A DNA stretch of 64,000 nucleotides from Aradus depressus. Its lineage: Eukaryota > Arthropoda > Insecta > Hemiptera > Aradidae. Within the stretch, counting starts at the first letter, position 1. The number at the start of each line of letters is the position of its first letter. Location of the stretch: contig OY759221.1 in assembly GCA_963662175.1 (NCBI GenBank), positions 38,934,045 through 38,998,044 on the forward strand, in the 5' to 3' direction. Of the stretch, positions 33,260 to 43,979 are shown one piece after another. The notes below the pieces were generated by a model that saw nothing but the letters and a program-made list of their open reading frames with translations, was not told where the DNA came from and did not search any database. The position numbers and the translations under genes were made by a program.

Positions 33260-33362
33260 TTTCATTTCAACAATATATGACGGTTTTAGAGTTGAGCCCC
33301 CTTCTTTGATCTACCCTTCCATTCGACCGATTTCAAGGAAAATTAAATCCATCCTTATGCTA
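33260..33362 (+). repeat. Dispersed 'acttccccag' family fragment
   Basis: tgacggttttagagttgagc, cccccttctttgatctaccc, ttcgaccgatttcaaggaaa follow the family order. Confidence 0.55.
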
Positions 33363-33727
33363 TTTTACCTGAGGGGAAAAAAAATACATGATGGAGAATG
33401 GGGGGAGGCTACGCCACTATACAAACTGCTGTCCTCCCCACCCTCTTTATTTTCCCCCGCCCTCATGGGTTCAGAAGTGAAATCCGGGCCCCCAGAGGGA
33501 GGGTAGGCCCGCGAAGTGGGCCAGATAACGGACACCAGCCCTCCACGCCGCGAAAGTGACACCTCCAACCTACTGACTTGATTTCCACAACACTCCACAA
33601 CTACAACTCAAAACATCAGATCATATTTATATGTAGATATCGCATACACCTCGCTTGTCAGGAGGACAAAAAAATGCAACAGTTCATATTTTATTATTAT
33701 TTTTAGGAAAAAGGCGGAAAAGAACAT
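33363..33727. other. Spacer with a GC-rich island
   Basis: 33400-33560 is unusually GC-rich for this window (aatccgggcccccagaggga; gtaggcccgcgaagtgggcc). Overlapping frames on both strands are short and lack domains. Confidence 0.4.
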
Positions 33728-33931
33728 TCCCATAGCTCAGAAGTAGTGTGCTTTCTTACAGAGTTCAAGATCGCGGGTTCATTGTCAGGTACTCGTTAAA
33801 GACCCATACCCTAGGTGAATAAAAATTTAGGGTAGGAAAAATCATGTCTACTTGAGCAACGAATGAGCGCTCTGCTAGTAGCCGATAAGACCTCGAAGTA
33901 AATGCCCGGGCATGAACCACAATAACTAACA
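33728..33931 (+). mobile_element. SINE, internally deleted and diverged
   Basis: It has tagctcagaagtagtgtgct (A-box region), ttcaagatcgcgggttc (B-box region), then jumps to tcaggtactcgttaaagacc and continues to ccgggcatgaaccacaataa. About 100 bp of the body are missing. Confidence 0.8.
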
Positions 33932-34439
33932 GTACCAACAATATTCAATTCATTTCTCTGTATAACGATAAGTTACTTCAATTGTTGGCTAGAACAAAGT
34001 TCTGATAAGGTAATGACACAAAGTCATCATAACAGAGGGACGCACCGGACCTCCACCATACTTTTATTATATGGAACTTTTGTAGTAGTGTGAAAATCTG
34101 AAATTGAGTTTACAAAGAATTTTCTCGCTTTAAGGTCCTCTAAATACGCTTTGACAATATTCACGATGATGTCCATCTCTGCGTTTTTGTGTATGTGATT
34201 GGAACGTAATGAGTGCTCTAACACAAAAAGATTTTAGAAATGAATTTGAAATTTGAATCAGAATGAGTCCTAAATTGAGCGGCAATCGAACACTTTTATG
34301 TCATCATCAGTGGTGTATTGCTAATTTATTGTTTTGATCTTGCTTTTTTATTATTTTTATTAAATATAACCCATCAATGTTGTCGAAGCATTTATACTTG
34401 GAGAAAGATGTCAATGAACTACAAGGGTCTTACATGGGT
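33932..34439. other. Spacer
   Basis: No gene. 34060-34230 loosely resembles 37040-37200 (…cgatgatgtc; gattggaacgtaatgagtgc), possibly two fragments of one old repeat. A 65-codon - strand frame here is not recognised. Confidence 0.35.
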
Positions 34440-35642
34440 CTCATCTTTACCTTCAGCAACTCTGACAATGGAGAGAGCTGCACTGTTAGTGTTCTGACAA
34501 ACCTGGCGCTACGGTCCTTGTAGAACCTGGGCCTCCGCAACAATCTTCCGCCATTCTACTCTATCCTCGGCCTCCCGTCTCCATCTTCTCACACCCATCG
34601 TTCTGAGGTCGTCCTCCACGTCCTCCAGCCAACGTAGGCGGGGTCTACCTCTTCTTCTTCGTCCTCCCGGGTGTCCTTCCAGTATCTTCCTCGGCAATCT
34701 GTCTGGCTCCATCCTCTGTAAATGTCCCAGCCATCGCAGCCGCCCCTGCTTCACTATGGCCACCAGGTCCGGGCTCTTGTACAGGTCCCTCAGCTCCCCA
34801 TTGGTCCGTATCCTCCATCTATCCCCCTCTGGAGTAGGGCCGTATATCTTTCTCAATACCTTCCTCTCCCACGTATAGAGTAAAACTTCGTCCCTCCTAG
34901 TCAGGACCCAGGTTTCACTCGCATATGTGACGACCGGTCTCAGGACTGTTTTATAGATTGTTATTTTGGCGTCTCTGGACAAAGTCCTCGATCCGAGCAT
35001 CTTCTGCAGTGACCGGTAGCATCTATTCCCGGCCGTTATCCTCGCTTTGATGTCTTCTTTAACGTCGTTCCTTTCCGTGATAACGGCCCCCAGGTACTTG
35101 AAGCTATCCACCCGGTCAAACCTGCAGCCTCCAAGTACGAGTTCCTTCTCTTTTACTTCTTTCCTCGTAGTTCTCATGTACTTGGTTTTGCTCTCGTTGA
35201 CAAGAAGACCAAGCTTCCTGGACTCCTCGTCACATTCCTGGAACGCCCCCGCCAATGCAGCTTTCGTTCGTCCGGTTATGACCACGTCGTCCGCATATGC
35301 GTCGATGCTGACTGAGCCTGTTATATATAGTGCCATCTGGATTCGTACGGATGCCCCTAATAGCTTTCTCCAGTGTTATATTGAAGAGTAAGGGGGATGT
35401 CTCAGACCCTGCCTGACCCCAAAGCTTTCAGAGATCGCGTTCTGGACCTTGACCTTTCCACAAGTATGCGTCAACGTCATCCTTGCCAGCCTTATCAGTT
35501 TTGGGGGGAAGCCAAACCCATACATATTTTGTAGGAGTTGTTCTCTAACTACACTGTCGTAGGCTTGCTTGTAGTCGATGAAGAGGTGGTGCAGGTCGAC
35601 GTCGTTTTCGTAGCATTTTTCCAGAATTGTCCTCAGCGTCAA
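34440..35642 (-). mobile_element. RTE-like LINE, 5'-truncated, reverse transcriptase with one or more frameshifts
   Basis: Two - strand frames are parts of one reverse transcriptase. The upstream frame (35376-35642) has LHHLFIDYKQAYDSV and FGVRQGLR. After a frameshift the downstream frame (34509-35336) has the catalytic box AYADDVVITGRT, then SKTKYM and FKYLGAVI, then RPVVTYASETWVLT, and a basic C-terminus (GRRRRGRPRLRWLEDVEDD). Gene order and motifs fit RTE-type endonuclease-reverse transcriptases of arthropods. The endonuclease and the N-terminal RT are lost, so it is inactive. It is more GC-rich than its surroundings, which suggests a fairly recent arrival. A + strand frame at 35047-35391 is antisense. 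Confidence 0.85.
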
Positions 35643-35689
35643 AATATGGTCGAAATATAAAACATATAATTAAACTAAAGTAACTTCCT

Positions 35690-35890
35690 CTAACTAGAAT
35701 CCTCTACACTAATTAAAAACAGCTGATGATCCTGTTTTGTTTTTTATTCATGGGTTGATTTAAAACAAAATGCATTCATATTATTATTCACCAATTTAGT
35801 TGCTTCTTTGTTTTTTTTATATAATTAAATATAATTAATTTTTTATAATATTAATAATTTTAATATGTGTATTTTTTATACATCACAAAA
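35690..35890 (+). repeat. Dispersed family G, 3' part
   Basis: aaaacagctgatgatcctgt, tttgttttttattcat, caaaatgcattcatattatt, aatataattaattttttata, tttttatacatcacaa. Parallel to 51,995-52,210. Confidence 0.75.
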
Positions 35891-36194
35891 GATAGATGAT
35901 CTCTTCGGTAAATCAGGTCTCAAATCCCATAAAATATAGAGATCTAGAAATAGAGAGCTCTGGTAGTAAGCGTAAACTAACTATATTATTGTGTATTAAG
36001 TAAGTAATTTAAGTAAATGTATTTTACTTGAAACTTACATATTTATTTTCCTACATAATTAATAGGCCAGCCTTTTTTTTTGTTCTTAATCTTAATCTTT
36101 TTACGTTAACTCCTAATCTACTGGATCGATTGTGATGAAATCTCTTCCAAATATACGTACTTTGATATTCTGTACTGTGGAAGTCTTAAAATTG

Positions 36195-36425
36195 AATAGT
36201 TAGTTATTATGACCCATAAAACGCCTACTACCAGAGCGTTCTTTCGTCACTGGTGGACATGAGTCCGACTCCACTACATTTTGCCTACCTTGGTTTTTTC
36301 ACTTGGGATACGAGTCTTTAACGAGTACCTGACATCATACAAGCTCGGGACTATTGCCTTAATGTCCAGTCCGAAGGACGGCGTGCTCAAGGTTTTTTTA
36401 TTTCCCGGATAAAATGCATACCTTG
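36195..36425 (-). mobile_element. SINE, 5'-truncated
   Basis: Read on the + strand: gttattatgacccataaaac, cctactaccagagcgttctt, tttaacgagtacctgacatc, gtccgaaggacggcgtgctc, tttcccggataaaa. Both the head and the central tail region are shortened. A tiny SINE scrap (gagctctggtagtaagcg) is also at 35955-35972. Confidence 0.8.
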
Positions 36426-36544
36426 TTAAAAATATATATTTTTTTATTTATTAATATTTTGTTTTTAAATTTTATTACCTGTGACCTTGAAAGAAGAAGT
36501 ATTTCTTAAAGAAATATGATTATAAAATATTCTTAATTTAAAAT

Positions 36545-36965
36545 TTAATTAAATAGTATATTTATTTATTTTCCCTTCTACATCGAGGAAGCTCGGGATC
36601 AATGTAGTGAGGCTATGGCGGCGATCAACCTGTGGGTGGTCCACAGCTCGTCTTCCGCTCCATGAGTCCTCAAACCGCCTGAACACTGTGTAGCCGGTAT
36701 TGCCAATCAACGCCACCCTGGCCTGGTCGTACAGCGGATAATCTAGTACCGACTCGTTGCCCTCGCTTGAATAGTTCGGGTTATTCTTCCTCTTGAAAAA
36801 GAAGAGATTGGAGTTAAAATCTCCATGATCTGATAATATGTGGGACATCCAGTGGCCCAGTGCCCACGTCGTCGAGTTGAGGCGTCGAGGACGTCCAGAA
36901 AGTATGCGTAAGTAGTTCGTCTATCCGAATTTCGTGACCAACTACCTGGCAACAGCAACATTGTA
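36545..36965 (-). mobile_element. R1/I-like LINE C-terminal remnant
   Basis: The - strand translation in the better frame gives ILSGRPRRLNSTTWALGHW, then HGDFNSNLFFFKRKNN, then LDYPLYDQARVALIG and VFRRFEDSWSGRRAVDH. This pattern fits the C-terminal zinc-binding tail of R1/I-type LINEs (HGDFN...CPLYDxARxxLI), but the expected cysteines are replaced, and there is a stop upstream. The A-rich end ataaataaatatac follows. The 72-codon frame at 36743-36961 is the neighbouring frame of the same region. Confidence 0.6.
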
Positions 36966-37383
36966 TTTATTAATATTAGTAATTTTATATTTATTTATTA
37001 ATTTCTTATACCTATAGTTATAAGGAACCCTATTGAGGTTTCAACGGAAGAACGTTTTGACCATTTTTGTGATGATGTCGTGTGTGTGTCTGTGAATGGA
37101 AAGTTGTAAGCGCTCTACCGCAAAAATGATTAAAGGTATGAAATTTGGAATAAAGTTGTCACATTGAATTTCCAATCGCTAATAAGTCCTCAAATGTGAC
37201 ATAGGATCAATACGAAAAAACGTATACTGCCTCAAACAATGAAAAATATATTTCCTTAGGAAATATTTCAAATATTGTTTAAATTGTATCGCGTAGCAAA
37301 AAATTATAGAATATTTTTATAATTGATAGTTTTTATGAAAAATTATAAAGGTGTAGAAAAAAAATATATATATTTGTTCATTA
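36966..37383. other. AT-rich spacer
   Basis: No gene. 37040-37130 has 'gatgatgtcgtgtgtgtgtc' and 'aagcgctctaccgcaaaaat', phrases common in diverged LINE 3' ends. Confidence 0.35.
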
Positions 37384-37618
37384 CAGGATTTTCTTATATC
37401 AACTTCTCTCTCCCCCTTCTCAAAATCATTTCATACTGGCCATTATTGGGTAAAAGAAATTCACAATGAAACAAAAAAATACCACTAACGCCAGTTAATG
37501 AAATGTAATGACTTGGGTTATTTACCTAGTAATGCCAGTATGTAATGATTTTGAGAAGGGGGAGTGTGAGAGAGTGATCTGTATGTAAGGTATAAGAAAG
37601 TCCTGAAATAGCCACATC
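37384..37618. mobile_element. Palindromic MITE, 'catactggcattactgg' family, nearly complete
   Basis: Left arm caggattttcttatatcaac, tctcccccttctcaaaatca, tttcatactgg; right arm taatgccagtatgtaatgat, gattttgagaagggggagt, gatctgtatgtaaggtataa, gaaagtcctgaaatagccac. The arms pair over most of the length. Confidence 0.8.
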
Positions 37619-37669
37619 ACATATATTTTTTTGTATATTATTATTAATTGTATATGTTAGTTAATATAT

Positions 37670-37802
37670 CCCCACCACCAGAGCGCTCTTTCCTCTTTAC
37701 ATGAGCCCGAATATACTATGGGAGTCCAAAATTTTGTCTACCTAGGTTTATTCATTGTGTACAGGTATTTAATCCGGACATCGTAGAGGCTCGAGAGCAT
37801 GT
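37670..37802 (-). mobile_element. SINE fragment, diverged
   Basis: + strand view: accagagcgctctttcctct, catgagcccgaatatactat, gggagtccaaaattttgtct, cggacatcgtagaggctcga. Middle third of the SINE. Confidence 0.75.
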
Positions 37803-37805
37803 GTT

Positions 37806-37900
37806 GTATTCTAAGATTTAATATCGGTTCATGTATATATTTTATAAACTATTTTGGTGTAAAAAATTGTATAGTTACTATATACTGTGGTAATAAATAA
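37806..37900 (+). mobile_element. LINE-like 3' end, 'tattctaagatttaatatcgg' family
   Basis: gtattctaagatttaatatc followed by ggttcatgtatatattttat and ataaataaaatg. Relative of 31721-31835. Confidence 0.55.
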
Positions 37901-38760
37901 AATGTAATTATAAAAAATAATAAAAATAAAAATAATAGAATTAATAATAAATAAACAAATAAAAAAATTATCACTTTTCCTGTAGAAATTGTTTGCTTGT
38001 CTTCTACTAAATTTTGCTTTCTACAGTAGTTTCCGAAAAGGGTCCTAATAAAAATATACAGAAACTTGATGACGTGTAATTTTGAAGAAAGTACACGTAT
38101 TTAAAACATTTTTAAATAATAATCGCTTCATTTGGATTTCTTCTAAAATATATATATAATCCTGAGAGGCCATCAAATTTTTTTTTAGTTTGCAAAAATG
38201 TTTAATCGAATCCAAAGGTATTATCTTACTTGGTTGGCAGGGAAAATTAATAGCATAGAATAGAGAACAAAAATTGGGTTTATTTATAAATTTGGAAAAT
38301 AAAAAAATGAATTATATTCAATTATTCTAACTAATTTTCTAAAACTACATCAGTTTTTTTTCTGTGGCCACACTTTAATCCTTTATACTGGGCATATATA
38401 CATATATATTTATTAATAAAAAGTACCTTCTTTCGTAGTTCACTAGTTTATTTGTCTTTGGCTCATCTCCTTACTTCAACTGTGTTAACCCTAATACCAT
38501 TCTCCTTAGACTGTGCTTCTCTATATAAAACAGCTGATCGCCGGCATTTGTTCATATCGTTGGTTGTTCTCTATTCTTTTTTTAAACAAAATCGAAATGG
38601 TCCAATCTTTGTATATTTATATTTACTAATATATTTAATTATAATATTATTATTTTTATAAGAAAAATCAATACTTTTTCGATTATTTTCTTAAAAAAAT
38701 AATAATTTATTTTAGAATATTGTAATAATTATAATATATGTATTTTTTACATCACAATAC
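37901..38760 (+). repeat. Dispersed family G, long copy
   Basis: Over about 860 bp it is collinear with 51330-52215: ttcctgtagaaattg, tacagtagtttccgaaaagg, ccaaaggtattatct, tttttttctgtggcc, ctgggcatatatac, aaaacagctgatcgccgg, tttttacatcacaat. No coding sequence. It could be a non-autonomous retroelement or a long LINE 3' region. Confidence 0.7.
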
Positions 38761-38889
38761 TATTTTATGGTTTAACAGTAATACAATTTATTATTATAAG
38801 TTTGAACATGCACAGCCACAAAACCTTAATTGTTTTTGTTTCTATTTGTGATTCATGCCCGGGCTTTACGTTAACCCATAATCACCTGG

Positions 38890-39230
38890 CTTCCTTGTCA
38901 TTTAACAATGGGACTTTAGGTCGGCTGCTGGCTGTCAGAGCTCCTACACCCCGAAGATAAGCCCCACCATCCTTGAGATGAACCTCCCCTAGGAGTCAAT
39001 GGACCGGAGTGTATCGGCTCTTTATCCATTGATCCTCTAACAATGTAGAGAGTTGCCAAGGTAATTGTTCCTCCCAGAACTGCCTCCAGGTTGCCAGCTC
39101 TCTCTGGCCTACTTCTCTGGACTCATTGTCAAGGTCGCCCTTCTGGGTCATCAACACTCCAAGAGAAAGTGAGCTAGCTTAGCTTTGGAAAGGTCACACA
39201 ATCTCTCTTCCAACCCCCTCTACCCCTCCT
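38890..39230 (-). mobile_element. LINE C-terminal remnant with CxxC...H...C block
   Basis: The - strand translation gives LCDLSKAKLAHFLLEC (after an Arg), a zinc-binding CxxC...HxxxxC arrangement, then ELATWRQFWEEQLPWQLS and LRGVGALTASSRPKVPL with one in-frame stop. This resembles the C-terminus of R1/LOA/Jockey-type LINEs. It is more GC-rich than its surroundings. Confidence 0.5.
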
Positions 39231-39463
39231 CCGCCCCCACCACCTCACCCCCTCTTCCCCTCTCACAATATTTTATATTATTTTTTCTTCCTAATAACAT
39301 GTTTAATTTTATTATTCAACATTTTATTAAAAAGGTGGGGTCCTTTCAATAAATAAATAAAAACTGCCCTTCCTCTGTTTTGAAACTTCCACTGGATATT
39401 AAAATAAGGTGTGTAATTACTCAGGTATTTCTGAACCCGCATATATAAATTGGTGACTAAATA

Positions 39464-40127
39464 CGAGGTGTGTTCAAAAAGTGACGGGAATTTTGTAATT
39501 TCGCGGGTTGTATTAGTCCGATTCGCGCGATTTTTTCATTGTTGTGCTAGTAAACATGTCTGAAAAGTATCTGTACATTGTTAGCCAAACCGGATGTTTA
39601 GTCTGCTGTCAGCTCTCAAAGAGGTTACATGTGTTTTGGTACGATCGGCAATTATACAAAATGGATCAGAGAATTTGCATTAAATTTTGCTATAAGAATG
39701 GAATAAAGTGCATCAAAGTTATAGAAATGTTAAATATTGCTCTTGGTGAGTCTGCTATGAGTAAAACTAGGGTTTACGAGTGGTATAAAAGCTCGACAAG
39801 TGCTCGACTGTGTTTTTCAAATTTTAACGGCATAGTACACCATGAGTTCTTGCCATAAGGTCAAAAGATCAATAACGAATATTACCTACAAGTGCAACAC
39901 CGTTTGCGTGAACCAATCCGAAAAAAACGCTCACACTTGCTTGTTCGTGAATTTTTGGCCAAAAAAAACACTGTAATGATGCCCCAGCCTCCTATATATT
40001 ATATTAGCCAGACATGGCTCCGTGTGACTTTTCTCTGTTCCCAACAATAAAGAGAACCTTAAAAGGCCGTCGTTTCACAAGCACAGATGAGATTAAAAGC
40101 GTATCGCTGAGAGAGCTAAATGCTATA
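39464..40127 (+). mobile_element. Mariner element, internally deleted, 3' end lost
   Basis: TA then CGAGGTGTGTTCAAAAAGTG is a typical mariner inverted-repeat end. The transposase N-terminus is readable (MDQRICIKFC, then GESAMSKTRVYEWYKS; helix-turn-helix domain). Then the frame jumps to GIVHHEFLP. After a frameshift it continues with LLVREFLAKKNTVMMP and MAPCDFSLFP, with the third catalytic Asp in the latter. The segment with the HHDNAPAH-type second Asp is deleted and the first Asp region is also missing. The right terminal repeat is absent: the sequence switches to a LINE at 40128. It cannot encode an active transposase. Reading starts at ATG 39661 or the upstream in-frame ATG 39556. Confidence 0.9.
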
Positions 40128-40600
40128 TAGTCTTGGATTGAAATACCTGTATTATTTTGATGTTTGAAGTCTTGGCTGTACCATATATTTATAAGTCATA
40201 GGTCCAGAGAAGTCGGAGAAGATAGGTATAACAATTCAGTTTTTGTCGAGTAGATAATTTAGAACGCCCATTCAAAATACTGTACAATAGTCCAAGTCGC
40301 CGGTCTAGTGTGTGTTCTATCGAAGGTTAATCCTAAATATTTTACGGAAGAGGTACGAGGTAATGGCTGGTTTTCAATGAATACTGGGGAGCAGTCACCA
40401 CAGCGGAGAGCGAATGTTACGTGTTGACATTTTTTAATTTTCCAAGATTTACTGGTGGTGTGAGGATCTGTATGAGAGGTTAGACTGGTGATGTCATCTA
40501 GGTTGTCATGTGGCTGTTGATGTGAGAGGGTCGGTGGGTAAGTCGAAGGTGTACATGGAGTATAATAGGGGGGCTAATATTGGATCGACTGGTTAAAAAG
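40128..40600 (-). mobile_element. Jockey-like LINE fragment including RT motif
   Basis: On the - strand: ILAPLLYSMY block near the right end, then KYLGLTFDRTHT, then (in another frame) the CYTYL…LWTYDL region and IKIIQVFQSK-like end. Same subfamily as 18560. Frameshifts and a stop are present. It abuts the broken mariner. Confidence 0.75.
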
Positions 40601-40639
40601 GAAGAGTGAAAAAATCGTACTGGGAATGTACATAGCCGG

Positions 40640-41180
40640 TGATCCACCGACGTTTTACGTTATATAATCGGTCAAAAATTTGATGCGGAGTTTTCAACGG
40701 AATTTCATATTTTCAGACCTAGATTTCAAATTTGAAAAAAAAATCTCTCTCTGTGAATACGATAATTCCCTCAGAAAAAATATATCAACGCGAAATTTGA
40801 TATGTGAATCCAGAAACCTCTAACAACGACACTTATTGTTTTTCAGCCAAATCGACCAAAAGGAAGGGGAAGATTAGGGGGAGGCTTAACATAAAAACTC
40901 TAATAACTCCCGATAGAATGAATGTATCGACACGAAATTTTATATGTGAATTCAAAACCACATAAGGAGGACACTTATTAATTTTCCTCAGAATCGGCCG
41001 AAGAGAAGGGCAGGATCAGAGGGGGGCTCAACTCAAAAACTCTAATAACTGTCGATGTAATGAATTTATCGACATAAAATTTAGTATGAAGATTTAGAAA
41101 CCTCTATTTAAGTCAAATTTAAGAGAAACGAAACGTTTATTAATTAATTTGTTCTGGGGTTGTTCACTTTGTGGGTGAAT
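40640..41180 (-). repeat. Dispersed 'acttccccag' family, long copy
   Basis: + strand view: ttatataatcggtcaaaaat, atttcatattttcagacct, ctctaataactcccgataga, atgaatgtatcgacacgaaa, gaatcggccgaagagaaggg, ctctaataactgtcgatgta, tttgttctggggttgttcac. Two successive 'taataactgycgat...gaatgtatcgac' blocks lie about 139 bp apart, a monomer-like structure inside the family. Confidence 0.7.
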
Positions 41181-41559
41181 CACCGATGACTTTTTTTTTT
41201 CTTTTTTCTCCAATTTACGCTGCTTATGCTCATTAGCAGATGAAGAGATATGCCCACGTAAGGGCAGGTATATCATCGTAAATGTACGATTACAGAGGAC
41301 TTTAAGAGTCGACGACGATACAACTTTCCTTTTTTATGGGGACTCGTTGCAATGATTGTACCAAATTGTGCTGACGACCTCCTTACAGACTCGCACCGAC
41401 CTCAGACCAGCTTTCACTACATCAATTTTTTTTTTGTTGCAAATTATACACATTTCACCAAGCGGAAAAAACAAAAACAGAGTGAGAGAGTATGATAGGG
41501 AGAGAATAATAGGTCCGGAGTGGCACATTCAGGATCGATGATGACTGTCAATTAAGGAG
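41181..41559. other. Spacer
   Basis: No gene. Opposed 60-codon frames at 41334-41541 are not recognised. Confidence 0.35.
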
Positions 41560-42010
41560 TACCAAAAAAGTCCTCGGTTAATCACCTGATATGTACTTCC
41601 CCAGAACGAATTAATCAATTACGATTTCGCTTTTTCCAAAGCCAATCGACAGTATGCTAAAACTCGATATTCGACTTCTTTTTGGCAGATTTAGCTGAAA
41701 GTTAATAGGGGTCGTCCTTAAAATTCGAATTTCTGACCGATTACATAACTTCCCTTAGACTTCGTATAACTGCGGAAGTGAAAAGTAGTTCTACGTAGAG
41801 CAGTTATTAGGGTTTTGAGTCGAGACTCCCTTCCTTGGTCTACCTTCGACCGAATTCGCGAAAAATAAATATGTATCATCCTTATTTTGAATTTAAATAT
41901 AAAATTTCATGCCAGTACTTTCATAACATCGACAATTTCGTTGAACCTCTCCCCCTCCCCCATCCCTTACCGTGATCCTCTTCTTTCCTTCGGCAGACTC
42001 CGCTGAAAAT
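41560..42010 (+). repeat. Dispersed 'acttccccag' family copy
   Basis: tcctcggttaatcacctgat, gtacttccccagaacgaatt, agcagttattagggttttga, ggtctaccttcgaccgaatt, tttcatgccagtactttcat, ccttcggcagactccgctga. Confidence 0.7.
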
Positions 42011-42065
42011 TTAGTTATTATTAGTGATAGTAAAAGTTTAAACACATAAACATTATTTCACATAT

Positions 42066-42195
42066 AGTTAGTTATTATGACTCATGCCGGGGCTAACATA
42101 ATATCGCCTACTACCAGAGCGCTCGTTCATCACTCTGGGGGACATGAGCCCGACTCTACTATGAGAGCCCTGAATTTTGCCCGGGCTTTAACTGC
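42066..42195 (-). mobile_element. SINE 3' fragment
   Basis: + strand view: tagttagttattatgactca, tcgcctactaccagagcgct, gacatgagcccgactctact. It ends in a rearranged gcccgggctttaactg. Confidence 0.8.
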
Positions 42196-42235
42196 AACAA
42201 ATTCATATAAAAGTTATGTTACATATATAAAACAT

Positions 42236-42276
42236 AATATGTAGAAGCTTTTATATATAAGCTTCTACATAATATT
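42236..42276. repeat. Hairpin around paired HindIII-like palindromes
   Basis: tatgtagaagctt and aagcttctaca face each other across a short TA-rich loop (ttatatat). Arms of about 12 bp. Confidence 0.8.
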
Positions 42277-42313
42277 TATATATTATATAAAAACTTTAAG
42301 TAAAACTATTCAG

Positions 42314-42645
42314 GAGGGCGCCGATAGCTCAGTGGTATGCGTGCTTGCTTACTGAGCTCGAGATTGAGGGTTCAAAACCCGGCCGAGGCTCTTGGTTTTA
42401 TTTTAACTGGGAGGTAATATAAACTTAAGCACGCCGTCCTTCGGTTAGAATGTTAAGCCATGTGCTTTGAGTCTGTGCGATGTCAGGTACTCGTTAAAGA
42501 CCCCGTTCTCTAGGTGAATAAAAATTTATGGTACGTAAAATTTAGGAATCCCATAGTAGAGTGACGAAAGGGCTCTCTGGTAGTAGGCGATATAACCTTG
42601 TAGTTAAAGCCCGGGCATGAGTCATAATAACTAACCTAACCTTAA
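42314..42645 (+). mobile_element. Full-length tRNA-derived SINE
   Basis: gagggcgccgatagctcagt (A box), gagggttcaaaacccggccg (B box), aagcacgccgtccttcggtt, gatgtcaggtactcgttaaa, gctctctggtagtaggcgat, cccgggcatgagtcataata, tail actaacctaacct. Confidence 0.93.
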
Positions 42646-43099
42646 GCCACGGGAATTTCCCAGTTGTACTTCCCCTCCCTTACCTACCGTACATATAGGG
42701 GTATGGTTCGCACTCAGCAAACTCGTCTACTTATATGTGACTGAACCTGATTATGGTGTTATTTTTGTATACAATTTGTTTGGGGAAAATAAACACTATT
42801 TCAAAAATTGAACTATTTTTTTTATTTCTTACAAGATTTCTCAATATTTTGGAGGGGTTTCTCAACTAGTAACGTGGACTCATGGTTGACAAGGTTGGAC
42901 GACATGTAACTAAGCACCTGTTCCCCCTAAAACACCGCCACACCTTCAACCTGCCGCGAACCGCTATTCTCCTAGGCAGGCAGGTATCTGAACATCTAAG
43001 ATGCCTAAGTGTTCCGTCTACAGTCAGAAGGAACAAGTTCTGAGGTGGCCCTCACAATGACCTAAATATTTTGGAAGAAGAATGACACTGACATTTAGA
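42646..43099. other. Spacer
   Basis: No gene. 42890-43070 is somewhat GC-richer (aaccgctattctcctaggca) and unassigned. Confidence 0.35.
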
Positions 43100-43250
43100 A
43101 TGGTCGTCGGTGTATCACCGGCTACATTCTTCCCCAGATCGAATAATTTGTAATGAACTAAGTTTCTCCTCTCCCTCTGAAACCAATTTAACCATTTAAT
43201 TGAAAACCAATAAGTGTTTTAATCAGGAACTTCTCATATAACAATTCGTG
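43100..43250 (+). repeat. Dispersed 'acttccccag' family fragment
   Basis: gtcggtgtatcaccggctac, ttcttccccagatcgaataa, ctctccctctgaaaccaatt, ttgaaaaccaataagtgt. Confidence 0.65.
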
Positions 43251-43265
43251 TCTATATATATATAA

Positions 43266-43466
43266 AGGGCGCCGTCCTTCGGGTAGAACGTTAAGTGATG
43301 GTCCCAAGCCTGTACAATGCCAGGTTAAAGACTCCTATCCTATGTGAATAAACCTGGGTAGACCAAATTTAGGACCAAGTAGAGTCGGGCTCGAAAAAGC
43401 ATTCTGGTAGTAGGCGATATGACCTCGTCGTTAAAGTCCGGGTATGAGTCACAATAACTAAATAAT
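43266..43466 (+). mobile_element. SINE, 5'-truncated (left arm of inverted pair)
   Basis: gggcgccgtccttcgggtag, gtcccaagcctgtacaatgc, cattctggtagtaggcgata, gtccgggtatgagtcacaat. Confidence 0.85.
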
Positions 43467-43487
43467 ATTAAATTAGTATAAATAGAA

Positions 43488-43660
43488 TAGTTAGTTATTA
43501 TGAGTCATGCCCGGGCATTAACTACGTAGTCACAACGTCTATTACCAGAGCGCTCTTTCGTCACTCTGGAGGACACGAGCCCGACTTTACTAAACGAGTC
43601 TTAAATTTTGCCTACCCAGATTCATTTACCAAGGGGGGTCTTTAACGAATAACTAACACA
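43488..43660 (-). mobile_element. SINE 3' half (right arm of inverted pair)
   Basis: + strand view: atagttagttattatgagtc, atgcccgggcattaactacg, taccagagcgctctttcgtc, ggtctttaacgaataactaa. It lies 22 bp from the opposite copy, so transcripts could fold into a hairpin. Confidence 0.85.
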
Positions 43661-43978
43661 AGAATGCCACCTTGAGGTACAAATAAACCTTATAAAATCC
43701 TAAAATTAAAAATTGTTAGTTTTTCGTAAATATCTTATTATCTATTGTTCCTACGAAAAAAAGTGTAATTTAAGTAGAATATAATTTTGTACGAAAAGAA
43801 TTCACTTTATGGTGAATGCATCCGTTTCGAAGCAATTGCAGCACGAAAATGATGCTTTGATTGCAACTTCCAACTGGGATTCAACAGAGCTGGCTATTTT
43901 CAAGATATTCAAATCAAAGCTGGCCATGGATAAATACATACGCTACTAGAGAAAACAATTATATAACTACTCGTACTT
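43661..43978. other. Spacer
   Basis: No gene or recognised repeat. Confidence 0.35.
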
Positions 43979-43979
43979 C

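Noticed and set aside
35047..35391. 114-codon + strand frame
   Set aside because: Antisense shadow of the RTE-like reverse transcriptase.
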